A stretch of 36,460 bases of DNA from an uncultured Clostridia bacterium (GTDB lineage: Bacteria; Bacillota; Clostridia; HGM11514), in contig CAKSKB010000024.1 in assembly GCA_934464705.1 (NCBI GenBank), forward strand, positions 1 through 36,460, written 5' to 3'. This document shows positions 8,341-16,868 of the stretch, one piece after another (the first letter of the stretch is position 1; every line of letters starts with the position of its first letter). Both the position numbers and the translations under genes were made by a program. The notes below the pieces were generated by a model. The model made no database searches. It was not told where the DNA came from and worked only from the letters and a program-made list of their open reading frames with translations.

Positions 8341-10929
8341 TTGCGCAACAGAATTGAAAAATGTATTCGAAATGACTTTGAAAGAAAATATATTTTCCCC
8401 TTTTTTTGGCTGCATGGAGAAAACCATGCGCTCATTGAAGAAGAGATTGATGCCATACATTCGTGCGGCATCACTCAGTTCTGTGCAGAAAGCCGCGTCC
8501 ACAAAGATTTTTGCGGTGATACATGGTGGGAGGACTTTGGTTTCATTCTTAAATGCGCCGAAAAAAGGAATATGAAGGTTTGGCTTCTTGATGACAAGCA
8601 TTTTCCTACAGGGTATGCAAATAATTACATAGAAAAATTCCCGGAGTTCAGGAAGGCTTCATTGAGAATAGAATACAGAGATTTTGCGGGGCCGAGTAAC
8701 GGCTGCTCAGTTATTGTACCTGAAGTCGAAAAAGAAGAAGAAATCATAGGAATTTCAGCTTGGAAACGCAGCAAAAACGGTAATATTCTTGATGGAGAGC
8801 CGATTGATTTAACTTCTTCCGAACGTGACGGGCTTATATATCTTGATATTCCCGCGGGAATTTTAAGGGTTTATTACATCATCAAAACCCATCGTTCCGT
8901 CAAAGGTAAAGAAAACTATATTGATGTTTTGTCGAAACAATCATGCAGCGCCATGATAAAAGCAGTATATGATCCGCATTTTGAGCATTTCGGAAGATAT
9001 TTCGGCAATACATTTGCCGGCTTTTTCTCGGATGAACCCGGATTTAACAATGAATTCGGCTGTTACGATTCAAAGCTCGGCAAGGAGGATATGCTCATTC
9101 CGTGGAATGCTGAACTTTTAAACAGATTGGCAGCCGATTTATCTCTGACTCCGTATAAGATTTTGGCTTATTTGCCTTCGCTATGGCACGAAACAGAAAA
9201 GACGAGTATTGTCAGGCAGGCTTATATGGAGGCAGTTTCGAAGCTTTTCGGCGAAAACTTCAGCTGTCAGCTCGGTGATTGGTGCCGCAAACATAACTGT
9301 ATGTATATAGGTCATATAATTGAGGACATGAATGCCCATATGCGACTCGGGCATGGTGCGGGTCATTATTTCAGAGCGCTTGACGGGCAGGATTATGCGG
9401 GGATAGATGTCGTTCTTCACCAAATAATTCCCGGAATGAATGAGCTTGACCACACAGCATGTGTGTTCGGCAACAGGGCTGATACTACATTTTACAATTA
9501 TGCTTTGGCAAAGCTTGCGTCGTCTCATGCTCACCTTCAGCCGCTGAAAAAGAATCGTGCAATGTGCGAGATTTTCGGCGCATACGGCTGGGCGGAAGGA
9601 CTTACAACGCAGAAACGACTTGCTGACCATATGCTTGTACGGGGCATAAATTATTTTGTCCCGCATGCATTCAATCCAAAATATCCCGATTCGGACTGTC
9701 CGCCGTTTTTCTACGCACGCGGTCAAAATCCGCAGTTTAAGTTGTTTCCGAAGCTTATTGATTATATGCAGCGGTGCTGCTGTCTGCTGTCCGGCGGTAA
9801 ATTATACGCAGAGGTTGCCGTACTTTACAATCCCGAAGCTGAATGGGCGGGAGGAAAATATCTTCTTTTTCAGGAAATCGCAAAAGAGCTTATGCAAAAT
9901 CAGATTGACTTTGATTTCATTTATGAGGATGTCTTGTACAGTGCAGATATTTCGGAAAAACGGCTTGTTATAAACAACAGAAAGTATTCCGCCGTCATAG
10001 TTCCGTACAGCGAAATTTTGCCGGAAAAGCTTATAAAAGCGCTCGGACAGCTTTGCGAAAGCGGAATTGCTGTTGCTTTTACAGACGCTTTCCCTGCAGC
10101 TTCAAGCGAAAAGACAAACATTGACGGTATGCTGAATTGCTGCAGTATTATATCCCGGGATGAAATTACCGCATATCTGAAAAAGCATTCCGTTCATTCA
10201 TCAATATCCGGCAAAAACGAAAAAGATTTTAGGGTAATGCGCAATGATTACTCCGACGGAAAAGTTTATATGCTTGTAAACGAAAGTTCATCCGAAACAA
10301 TCGATACATATATAACGGTCGGAACGACTGATTGTTGTTTCTACGATGCATGGAAAAACACTTTTTACAAGCCCGATATTTTCGAGAACAAAGTAAGAAT
10401 AAAACTTGAACCGTGCCAATCTCTCTTCCTGATTGAAAACTTCTGCTGCGAAAGCGCCGCTTCGTTTATGTACGGCAAAAAAAGCATTCCTGCTGCACTT
10501 GAATATGATATATATACAAATGAAAATGCTGAAAGTACGTATAGATTTCTTGAAAAAACGCAGAAATTGTCAAGCATAACTTCGTATCAAGGCATGAGTC
10601 GTTTTTGCGGTATAATTAAATATGAAACCGAGTTTTTATCCAAGCCCGGCTTGTATGGTATAAACCTCGGAAATGTCGGCGAAACCGCAACGGTTTGGCT
10701 GAACGGCGAGTGCTGCGGTGTTGAAATCTGCGCCCCTTACGTTTTTTTATTCGGTAATGCTTTAAAAGACGGAAAAAATAAACTTACAATCGAGGTAATC
10801 AATAACCCGGCTTATCGGGAAAGGGACACATTTTCAACTTATTTGCCCCTTCCGCCTTCCGGCATTATCGGACCGGTTGAATTTATATTTATTGATGAGG
10901 ATATATCGGAAGCGCCGCAGCATTTATAG
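8341..10929 (+). CDS. Large cytoplasmic glycoside hydrolase, GH106-like
   Basis: An 862-residue protein if translation begins at TTG 8341, which has GGGGTG 5-6 bases upstream. A longer frame opens at ATG 8233 but overlaps the activase gene and adds 36 residues lacking family resemblance. The N-terminal barrel shows FPFFWLHGE, then VWLLDDKHFPTGYANNYIEK and GFFSDEPGF. These resemble the PFWFWN, WLYDE-PSG-AGG and DEP blocks of GH106-type alpha-L-rhamnosidases and relatives. The last ~150 residues form a galactose-binding-like beta domain (TVWLNGECCGV, LTIEVINNPAY). There is no export signal. In context it would act on imported oligosaccharides after deacylation. A related uncharacterised family is possible; rhamnose specificity is inference. 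Confidence 0.65.
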   Translation: MRNRIEKCIRNDFERKYIFPFFWLHGENHALIEEEIDAIHSCGITQFCAESRVHKDFCGDTWWEDFGFILKCAEKRNMKVWLLDDKHFPTGYANNYIEKFPEFRKASLRIEYRDFAGPSNGCSVIVPEVEKEEEIIGISAWKRSKNGNILDGEPIDLTSSERDGLIYLDIPAGILRVYYIIKTHRSVKGKENYIDVLSKQSCSAMIKAVYDPHFEHFGRYFGNTFAGFFSDEPGFNNEFGCYDSKLGKEDMLIPWNAELLNRLAADLSLTPYKILAYLPSLWHETEKTSIVRQAYMEAVSKLFGENFSCQLGDWCRKHNCMYIGHIIEDMNAHMRLGHGAGHYFRALDGQDYAGIDVVLHQIIPGMNELDHTACVFGNRADTTFYNYALAKLASSHAHLQPLKKNRAMCEIFGAYGWAEGLTTQKRLADHMLVRGINYFVPHAFNPKYPDSDCPPFFYARGQNPQFKLFPKLIDYMQRCCCLLSGGKLYAEVAVLYNPEAEWAGGKYLLFQEIAKELMQNQIDFDFIYEDVLYSADISEKRLVINNRKYSAVIVPYSEILPEKLIKALGQLCESGIAVAFTDAFPAASSEKTNIDGMLNCCSIISRDEITAYLKKHSVHSSISGKNEKDFRVMRNDYSDGKVYMLVNESSSETIDTYITVGTTDCCFYDAWKNTFYKPDIFENKVRIKLEPCQSLFLIENFCCESAASFMYGKKSIPAALEYDIYTNENAESTYRFLEKTQKLSSITSYQGMSRFCGIIKYETEFLSKPGLYGINLGNVGETATVWLNGECCGVEICAPYVFLFGNALKDGKNKLTIEVINNPAYRERDTFSTYLPLPPSGIIGPVEFIFIDEDISEAPQHL

Positions 10930-10986
10930 CGGTGAAAACGTTTGCTTTCGATACTTGAGCCGATGCTTATGAAAAATATTTTATAA
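10930..10986 (+). pseudogene. Remnant of a SASA-type esterase gene 3' end (copy B of the repeat)
   Basis: Reading 10957-10986 gives LEPMLMKNIL and TAA, which aligns with FGPILIKSVL and TAA at the end of the esterase at 2569-3906. Similarity continues upstream through GGTGAAAACG, where one A appears missing, giving a frameshift, and downstream to about 11032 in non-coding sequence. No start or catalytic region is present. It looks like the scar of a lost esterase paralogue or of a segmental duplication. The last bases of the preceding glycoside hydrolase gene may lie at the junction. Confidence 0.6.
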
Positions 10987-11039
10987 ATTACACTTTAGAT
11001 ATCGTTAGTGTTTTTAAGCAAAGAACTTGTGTGTGATAA

Positions 11040-11063
11040 TATAATGCAAATTAATTGCATTAT
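11040..11063 (+). promoter_or_regulatory. -10 element overlapped by a perfect inverted repeat, upstream of the binding-protein gene
   Basis: TATAAT (11040-11045) is a consensus -10 with a poor -35. It runs into the inverted repeat ATAATGCAA (11041-11049) / TTGCATTAT (11055-11063), with a 5-base spacer. The position over and just downstream of the -10 is that of a classic repressor operator. The rest of the 10930-11130 gap holds copy B of the repeat and an AT-rich leader. Confidence 0.45.
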
Positions 11064-11130
11064 TGTGTATTTACTTTTTTATGCCGAAATGTTAGTATTG
11101 GTGTATAAAAAATATTTTGGAGGAACTAAT

Positions 11131-12603
11131 ATGAAAAAAACATTCAGACTGCTTTCTGCACTTGTTTGTGCTGTAATGCTTGCATCATGCCTTTGCGCCT
11201 GCGGTTCGGGCAAGGATAAAGACGGAAACTCTGCCAATATAATTGCAGATAATCCCGATGAGCACGTTAAGCTGGTGTGGTACATACGCACATCGGAACC
11301 TCGGGGGTTTAAGGAGGTTATGGAGGAAGCAAACAAACAGCTTAAGGATAAGCTTAATGTAACACTCGACCTTCGTTGCGTTGAGCCGGGTGATTATGAC
11401 GCAAAAATGCAGCTTGCAGCAGCTTCCGGAGAGGAATTTGACCTTGAATGGACCGCTGCCGGTGCAAACGATTATCAGAGTAATGTAACAAAAAATGCAT
11501 TTATGGATATTACAGATTACCTTGAAACGGACGAACTCAAGTATATCAAGAATCTTTACAGGGATGCAATCTGGGACGCCTGCCGTGTAAACGGAAAAAT
11601 TTACGGTATTCCGGTTGAGCAGGTAATTTATAATCAGGACAGTATTCAGTTCCTTAAGAGCTATATGGATAAGTACAACATCAATCCTTATGAAAAGCTT
11701 AAAACAATGGATGACCTTGAAGATATTTATGCTACCGTTCATGCAGGCGAGCCGGATCTTATTATGACGACCGCAGTGTACGGGGTATGGTTTGAAAAGG
11801 GAACAAACCTTCCGGGCACATGGAGCATTGACAAGAACGGTGTAGTTACCGATTTCAGCGACAGACCGAACCGGGGCCTTGAAGGAGCAAAGCTTGCAAG
11901 AAGATGGTATGAAAACGGATATTTCCCCGTAGATATTGCTACATTCAGCGAAACCGAAAGCTATCTTAATCAGGGTAAAATTCTCAGCTATTATCAGAGA
12001 TATCTTCCCGGGGTTGAGGGAAAAGCAAAAATCAAGCGCGGTTATGATGTTAATATTGTTCCGACAAGTGATAAGATTATTTCGAGATCTTCCGTTCAGT
12101 CGACCCTCACTGCGGTAAGCTTCACATCAAAGCACCCTATGCGTGCTCTTAAGCTTGTGCAGCTGCTTCACCAGGATGCGGATTTGCTTAATCTTATCTG
12201 CTACGGTATAGAGGGCAGGGATTATACGAAAGATCCCGAGAACCCCAAGAGAATGAACAGGGATTCCGGCGCATATTATGTTGCGGAATTTATGATAGGA
12301 AGTCAGTTTCTTGCATATCTCGTTCCTTCGTACGAGGACGGCGTCTGGGAGGAAACAAGGTCTGAAAACGAAGCGGCGGATATTGACCCCAACATCGGCT
12401 TCTCGTTTGACAGAAAGCCCGTTGAAACAGAAATTGCAAATGTTTCTGCCGTAAGCGAGGAATATAAGGGTATGAATTTCGGTCTTTACGAAGATGTTGA
12501 AAGCGTTTACAACGAGCGTGAAGAAAAATACGAAAAAGCAGGAAAATATATAATCAAGGAAGAAATCGAAAGACAGTTCAAAGAGTGGCAGGAATCCAAG
12601 TAA
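11131..12603 (+). CDS. ABC-type sugar solute-binding lipoprotein, orphan
   Basis: A 490-residue protein. The N-terminus is a lipoprotein signal peptide: positive MKK, hydrophobic core, then LASC and LCAC lipobox options at Cys20 and Cys24, followed by a polar GSGKDKDG linker. The mature part resembles large extracellular family-1 binding proteins of complex-sugar ABC importers (blocks such as KLVWYIRTSEP and IYGIPVEQV). It would be tethered to the outer face of the membrane and capture an oligosaccharide. ATG 11131 follows GGAGG by 7 bases; the longer frame upstream is not supported. No permease or ATPase genes lie in the window, so the importer must be completed in trans. A stem-loop follows the gene. 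Confidence 0.85.
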   Translation: MKKTFRLLSALVCAVMLASCLCACGSGKDKDGNSANIIADNPDEHVKLVWYIRTSEPRGFKEVMEEANKQLKDKLNVTLDLRCVEPGDYDAKMQLAAASGEEFDLEWTAAGANDYQSNVTKNAFMDITDYLETDELKYIKNLYRDAIWDACRVNGKIYGIPVEQVIYNQDSIQFLKSYMDKYNINPYEKLKTMDDLEDIYATVHAGEPDLIMTTAVYGVWFEKGTNLPGTWSIDKNGVVTDFSDRPNRGLEGAKLARRWYENGYFPVDIATFSETESYLNQGKILSYYQRYLPGVEGKAKIKRGYDVNIVPTSDKIISRSSVQSTLTAVSFTSKHPMRALKLVQLLHQDADLLNLICYGIEGRDYTKDPENPKRMNRDSGAYYVAEFMIGSQFLAYLVPSYEDGVWEETRSENEAADIDPNIGFSFDRKPVETEIANVSAVSEEYKGMNFGLYEDVESVYNEREEKYEKAGKYIIKEEIERQFKEWQESK

Positions 12604-12616
12604 TTTATTAAAAGAT

Positions 12617-12654
12617 ATGCACGGCAGAATTTGATTTTGCCGTGCATAGTTTTA
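12617..12654 (+). terminator. Intercistronic stem-loop after the binding-protein gene
   Basis: The arms ATGCACGGCA (12617-12626) and TGCCGTGCAT (12638-12647) pair perfectly and are followed only by AGTTTTAA. The weak T-run and close downstream gene suggest partial termination or 3'-end stabilisation that raises binding-protein transcript over the next gene. Confidence 0.55.
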
Positions 12655-12667
12655 AGGAAGGTGCATC

Positions 12668-14602
12668 ATGAAAAAAATTCTTTGCAGTGTTTTGGCATTT
12701 CTGATGATAATTTCCGCAGTCGGCAATATCGGGGCGGTGCAGGCTGCCGATAATTTTATCGTCGGTTTTATAGGCGGTTCGATTACAAACGGGCAGGGTG
12801 TAAGCGTTGAAAACAGGTACTCAACGCTGGTTGTAAATAATTACTTCAGGCAAAAATATAAGGATAAAAACATAGTAGAACGAAATGCTTCGATCCCGGG
12901 AACGGGTTCTGCATACGGCGTGATGAGGATGGAAAAAGACCTCGGGCTTGACACAGAAAACACTCCCGATGTGGTATTTGTTGAATTTTCGGTAAATGAC
13001 GCCGGCGCTATCGATCAAACTATAATAAATAATATGGAATCAATTGTAAGACGGCTTGCATTACTTCCCAAAGCTCCTTCAATAGTATTTCTTTATTCGG
13101 CTGCTTATCATTCAACAAAGTTCGGTTACACCGGATGGGGGTCGGAAGCAGCGGGATCGCTCGAATATACTATAGATGCCGCTTCAAAGGTTGCAAAAAA
13201 CTATGGTATATATGAGATTAATTTCAACGAATATGTGTGGGAAGGCATACAAAGCGGAAAGTGGCAGTGGGACAAAACAAAGCCTGATGAAACTCTTTCA
13301 AACGATGAGCTTCATCCAAATGTTAAAGGTCATAAAGTTTATGCGGATATGATTGTTGACTGCCTAAAAAAAGATGAGTCAAAGGCGTTCGCAAAACCGA
13401 ATTCCGATGCACGCCCGATTGCAAATTATGTATACGGCAGATTTACCAATGTTCCGCTTTCTGATGAATCCGTAAAGCTTTCTTCGGGATGGAAAAAGGT
13501 CGCCGCTTCGCCGCCTTCGGATGACAGCACATATACAATGAGTCGTGAATACAAGGACGGATATATCGAAACCGACGACTGCGTCGGACAAACCCTTGAA
13601 TACGAGTTTACGGGGCGCGGAGTTGGGATAGATAAATTCTCATATACCAAAAACGAGGCGCTGCTCAGCTGGGCGGTCTATGACGAAAAAGGCAATATTG
13701 AGAAAAGCGGTGAGTATTCCGACTATTCCAAAAACGGCGGCGGCGCAAGGTGTTACGGCAGAATACTTGCAAATAATCTTCCGTACGGAAAGCACAAGCT
13801 TGTTATAACCGGAAAGAAAAATCAAACCGTAGCCGACGATTATAAAAACAGCGGCGGCAAAGAAGGTGGTACGGGCACTTTTCTTAGGATAGGATATATA
13901 GCCGTAGAATCTGAAATGCCGGTCGTGTTGCCGCTTGCAAAGAACGTGTCGCTCAGTGAGGCAAACGGCGTGTACACCGGTACATATGAATACGACGGTT
14001 GGAAATACGCCGAAGGAGAAACCGAGTGCGGCTGGTATGTTTCGGAAAGTTTTGACGGACAGTTCGATTTGGTGTCCGTCGGAGCGAAATTTACGCCTTC
14101 TTCGATATACAGCGGCAAATATCTGAAATTCGGTGTTACGCCGATAAATGAAAACGGCGACAGAGGGAGGCTTATATATTCCGAAACAAGCCGGATTGTG
14201 AGGGAAGTTGGCAGACTTTCTTTTAAATCCAAGATTTCGATTAAGGTAAACGGTGCTGAGGCTAATGCTCCGTGCGTTGGTGATAACAGCTTTTCCGCCG
14301 AAATCGCAAACAGCGGCTCGTATGACGCATCGCTCAACTTTGTTGCGGCAACTTACAAAACCGAAGGCGATTATAAAGTGCTCACCGACAGTAAAATAGT
14401 TACAAAAACAATTTCCGGCGGAAATACCGAAAGCTTTGCTATTAATATAACTGCTGCCGATACCGACAGTGAAATCAGAATTTATGCGTTTTCGGAGTTC
14501 ATGGAGCCTATAGTTTTACCGCAGGGCGATACCGATTACATCGGAGTGGATGATGAAAACGGTACACCGATGACGGTTTATAAAATAAACGGTTTTAAAT
14601 AA
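12668..14602 (+). CDS. Secreted SGNH-family esterase with C-terminal beta domains
   Basis: A 644-residue exported protein. A signal peptide with a probable cut after VQA (residue 26) leads into an SGNH hydrolase domain: GFIGGSITNGQG gives nucleophile Ser38, FVEFSVNDAG the oxyanion region, and NDELHPNVKGH the Asp/His pair. From about residue 245 onward are beta-rich regions, the first resembling a galactose-binding-like carbohydrate module. No SLH, sortase or lipobox motif is seen, so it should be freely secreted. It likely deacylates polysaccharide outside the cell, complementing the two cytoplasmic esterases of the same locus. ATG 12668 is preceded by AAGGAAGG. The gene ends at a terminator shared with the convergent AraC gene. 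Confidence 0.8.
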   Translation: MKKILCSVLAFLMIISAVGNIGAVQAADNFIVGFIGGSITNGQGVSVENRYSTLVVNNYFRQKYKDKNIVERNASIPGTGSAYGVMRMEKDLGLDTENTPDVVFVEFSVNDAGAIDQTIINNMESIVRRLALLPKAPSIVFLYSAAYHSTKFGYTGWGSEAAGSLEYTIDAASKVAKNYGIYEINFNEYVWEGIQSGKWQWDKTKPDETLSNDELHPNVKGHKVYADMIVDCLKKDESKAFAKPNSDARPIANYVYGRFTNVPLSDESVKLSSGWKKVAASPPSDDSTYTMSREYKDGYIETDDCVGQTLEYEFTGRGVGIDKFSYTKNEALLSWAVYDEKGNIEKSGEYSDYSKNGGGARCYGRILANNLPYGKHKLVITGKKNQTVADDYKNSGGKEGGTGTFLRIGYIAVESEMPVVLPLAKNVSLSEANGVYTGTYEYDGWKYAEGETECGWYVSESFDGQFDLVSVGAKFTPSSIYSGKYLKFGVTPINENGDRGRLIYSETSRIVREVGRLSFKSKISIKVNGAEANAPCVGDNSFSAEIANSGSYDASLNFVAATYKTEGDYKVLTDSKIVTKTISGGNTESFAINITAADTDSEIRIYAFSEFMEPIVLPQGDTDYIGVDDENGTPMTVYKINGFK

Positions 14603-14626
14603 TACGGACGGAATTTGAGAAAATAG

Positions 14627-14667
14627 TGCAGCAGTCGCAAAAATGCGGCTGCTGTCTTTTACTTTTG
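14627..14667 (+). terminator. Terminator closing region 1
   Basis: The arms GCAGCAGTCGCA (14628-14639) and TGCGGCTGCTGT (14644-14655) pair with one wobble and an AAAA loop, followed by CTTTTACTTTT. It overlaps the 3' end of the convergent AraC gene. Confidence 0.8.
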
Positions 14668-15573
14668 CTGAAAATGATGCACTCGGTATTTATACTGCGA
14701 TGGTGTTTCTCCAGTTATTTTTCTAAATACTCTTGAAAAATAATGCTGGTCATTGAAACCGCTTTCGTATGCCACATCTGTTACGGTCAGTGACGGAAAG
14801 TTGAAAAGAAGCTCTTGCGATTTTGTTATTTTATATTTGATTATATAATTCATCGTTGTATCATTAAAAGCATCTTTAAAGTATCTTGATAATTGCTGTT
14901 TTGATACATTGCAATGACCGGCAAGTTCATCAAGAGATATAGGATTGGCATAATTGCAGCGAATGTATGTTAATGCTTTGATAAGAGTTTCCGGCATGTA
15001 ATTTTCTCTTTCAAAATGTATATTGTTTTCGATGTTTGACAGTACGCCGTCGGTAATATATATAAGTATTCTGCAAAGAGCAATATTTGGGTGCAGCAAA
15101 TAATTGAAGTTGAATTTTGATGCGGACATTTTCATATCCGCAAGAATTTCGGAGCATTTATCAATGCTTAAACCGGTATTGTGAGTCTGAACATATACAT
15201 TATTAAAAAGAATTGTAGGCTGTATGTTAAAAGATATGTCATTCTCTATCATGTTTTTCTGCTCGATAATGTCAGACAATATTGTTTTCGGCTCGATGTG
15301 TTCAAATTCCGGATTCACTGTAAAGTGTATGTAAGTCATTGTGCACATTGAGCCGTTTACGGCACGGCGGCAATAAGAGTGATTTGCCGGTATAAACACA
15401 ACATCGCCGACCTTGGCGGTAAACGCTTCCGAATCCAAAGAAAATTCGCACATGCCTTCATTAATCAATATCAGTATATTGTATTTATCGCTAATGCTCC
15501 ATGTTGTATTTCTTGTAACCGAATAGTAATTTGTGACTTTCGGTATTTCTGTCAGTTCAAATTTGTAATACAT
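14659..15573 (-). CDS. AraC-family transcriptional regulator, divergent from the GRE-2 operon
   Basis: A 304-residue protein. The N-terminal cupin half contains a double-stranded beta-helix pattern with GDVVFIPANHSY. The C-terminal double HTH includes ISLDELAGHCNVSKQQLSR and VTDVAYESGFNDQHYFSRVF, then GETPSQYKYR. The start is at 15573 because GGGAGG lies 7 bases upstream; the apparent upstream ATG (15591) would encode the ribosome-binding site itself. It is transcribed away from the oxidoreductase/GRE operon with strong promoters in the shared gap, so it most likely regulates that operon in response to a sugar. The two AraC proteins of this window are not close copies by eye. Confidence 0.9.
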   Translation of the reverse strand: MYYKFELTEIPKVTNYYSVTRNTTWSISDKYNILILINEGMCEFSLDSEAFTAKVGDVVFIPANHSYCRRAVNGSMCTMTYIHFTVNPEFEHIEPKTILSDIIEQKNMIENDISFNIQPTILFNNVYVQTHNTGLSIDKCSEILADMKMSASKFNFNYLLHPNIALCRILIYITDGVLSNIENNIHFERENYMPETLIKALTYIRCNYANPISLDELAGHCNVSKQQLSRYFKDAFNDTTMNYIIKYKITKSQELLFNFPSLTVTDVAYESGFNDQHYFSRVFRKITGETPSQYKYRVHHFQQK

Positions 15574-15603
15574 ACATTTACCTCCCGACATCGGCGTTAA
15601 CTT

Positions 15604-15632
15604 ATTATATCACCGATTATCCGACTTATCAA
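15604..15632 (-). promoter_or_regulatory. Promoter of the divergent AraC gene
   Basis: On the minus strand, TTGATA (15632-15627) and TATAAT (15609-15604) are spaced by exactly 17 bases. Transcription would start near 15597, about 24 bases before the start codon. Confidence 0.75.
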
Positions 15633-15670
15633 TAGTTTTTTTATAAAAACCGTACATTAAGAATTATATG

Positions 15671-15701
15671 TTGATATAATCCACTTTTTTGTATTTATAA
15701 T
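15671..15701 (+). promoter_or_regulatory. Probable promoter of the GRE-2 operon
   Basis: TTGATA (15671-15676) and TATAAT (15696-15701) are present but 19 bases apart, which suits an activator-dependent promoter. A second option is the extended -10 TGATAAAAT (15725-15733) without a clear -35. Both lie in the 192-base gap shared with the AraC gene. Confidence 0.45.
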
Positions 15702-15765
15702 CTATTCCGTATCGGGCAGAAGTCTGATAAAATAGACTCATAATTATTTGTTGGGAGTGGTTACA

Positions 15766-16854
15766 ATGGCTAAATGGAAAATCGCTGTTATAGGGTGCGG
15801 AATGTTCGCAAACGGACAATATCTGCCGTTTATAACAAAAGAAGCGGATGCGGAATGTGTTGCTGCGGTAGATATAATACCGGAGCGGGCTAGGAAGGCG
15901 TGCGAGGATTATAATATCCCGAATTGGTACACAAGCGCCGAAGAGCTTTTGGAAAACTGCGACTTTGATATAGCGATAGATGCGGCGTCCATACAGGCGC
16001 ATCACGAAATCAATATGGCGGTACTTGCTGCCGGGAAACACCTTATATCCCAGAAGCCCTCGGCACCGACGGTTGAAATGATTACAGAGCAGATAGAACT
16101 TGCTGCCCGTATGAATGTGAAATTCGTATGCGTTCCGATACATCCTATGAGGTACGACATCAACATAGCAAAGAAATTAATTTCAAGTGGTACAATAGGG
16201 AACGCATATTATGCGAAGTGCAATTTGTCGCACGGCGGACCGGAGTATTTTCAGTACCGTGCCGCAGACCCGTCGTGGTTCTTTGAGCCAGGGGCAGGGG
16301 CGCTCGTTGATATGGGCGTACACGGTTTGCAGATTGTAACATCGTTGTTCGGACCGGCAAAGAGTGTGTCGTGTGCGGCGGCTGTTACAACACCTGTGAG
16401 GACCGTCCGTTCGGGTGCATATGACGGGAAAAAGATAAAAGCTGACAAAATCCCCGACCAATATGTAATAACACTTGATTTCGGCAGCGGAAAAATGGCT
16501 CTTGTTGATACGGGATTCTCGCAGAAAGCGTCAAAAGCACCGCAGCTTGAAATCTTTGGCGAAAAGGGCACAATATCATTTACGCAACCTTACATGCAAA
16601 ACCCTGTTCCGGAGGTATATCTGGATATACCCGAGCAGGATGTCCGCGGTTGGATAAAGCCGCTGCCGGGTGCTGAAAATCCTTCAAAGCTTATCAGCCA
16701 GTGCTGCTGCCTCGGAGATATAATCAATGCAATAGAAAATGATACAAAGCCTGTTCTTAATGCCGAACACGCAAGGCATGTTCTTGAAATCATGTGTAAG
16801 ATTCCCGAAGTTCTCGAATCGGGAAGTAAGGCGGAGCTTACAACGGTATTTTAA
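15766..16854 (+). CDS. Gfo/Idh/MocA-family oxidoreductase 1 (standard type)
   Basis: A 362-residue NAD(P)-dependent oxidoreductase. The Rossmann loop VIGCGMFANG opens the protein. The usual EKP catalytic-lysine motif is QKP here (Lys97), and the substrate-domain DMGVH gives Asp182 and His186. The family oxidises or reduces sugar and cyclitol hydroxyls. ATG 15766 follows GGGAGTGG; the apparent start at 15748 is upstream of that site. It opens a six-gene run with gaps of 14, 15 and 14 bases and then overlaps, ending in a GRE. Exact sugar and cofactor preference cannot be stated. The Glu-to-Gln change next to the lysine sets it apart from the other oxidoreductases in the window. Confidence 0.88.
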   Translation: MAKWKIAVIGCGMFANGQYLPFITKEADAECVAAVDIIPERARKACEDYNIPNWYTSAEELLENCDFDIAIDAASIQAHHEINMAVLAAGKHLISQKPSAPTVEMITEQIELAARMNVKFVCVPIHPMRYDINIAKKLISSGTIGNAYYAKCNLSHGGPEYFQYRAADPSWFFEPGAGALVDMGVHGLQIVTSLFGPAKSVSCAAAVTTPVRTVRSGAYDGKKIKADKIPDQYVITLDFGSGKMALVDTGFSQKASKAPQLEIFGEKGTISFTQPYMQNPVPEVYLDIPEQDVRGWIKPLPGAENPSKLISQCCCLGDIINAIENDTKPVLNAEHARHVLEIMCKIPEVLESGSKAELTTVF

Positions 16855-16868
16855 AAGGAGAAATGACT

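Noticed and set aside
10933..10946. cre-like TGAAAACGTTTGCT after the glycoside hydrolase
   Set aside because: It departs from the cre consensus at the 3' end, lies about 100 bases upstream of the -10, and falls inside the decayed esterase copy, so it is more simply a remnant of coding sequence.
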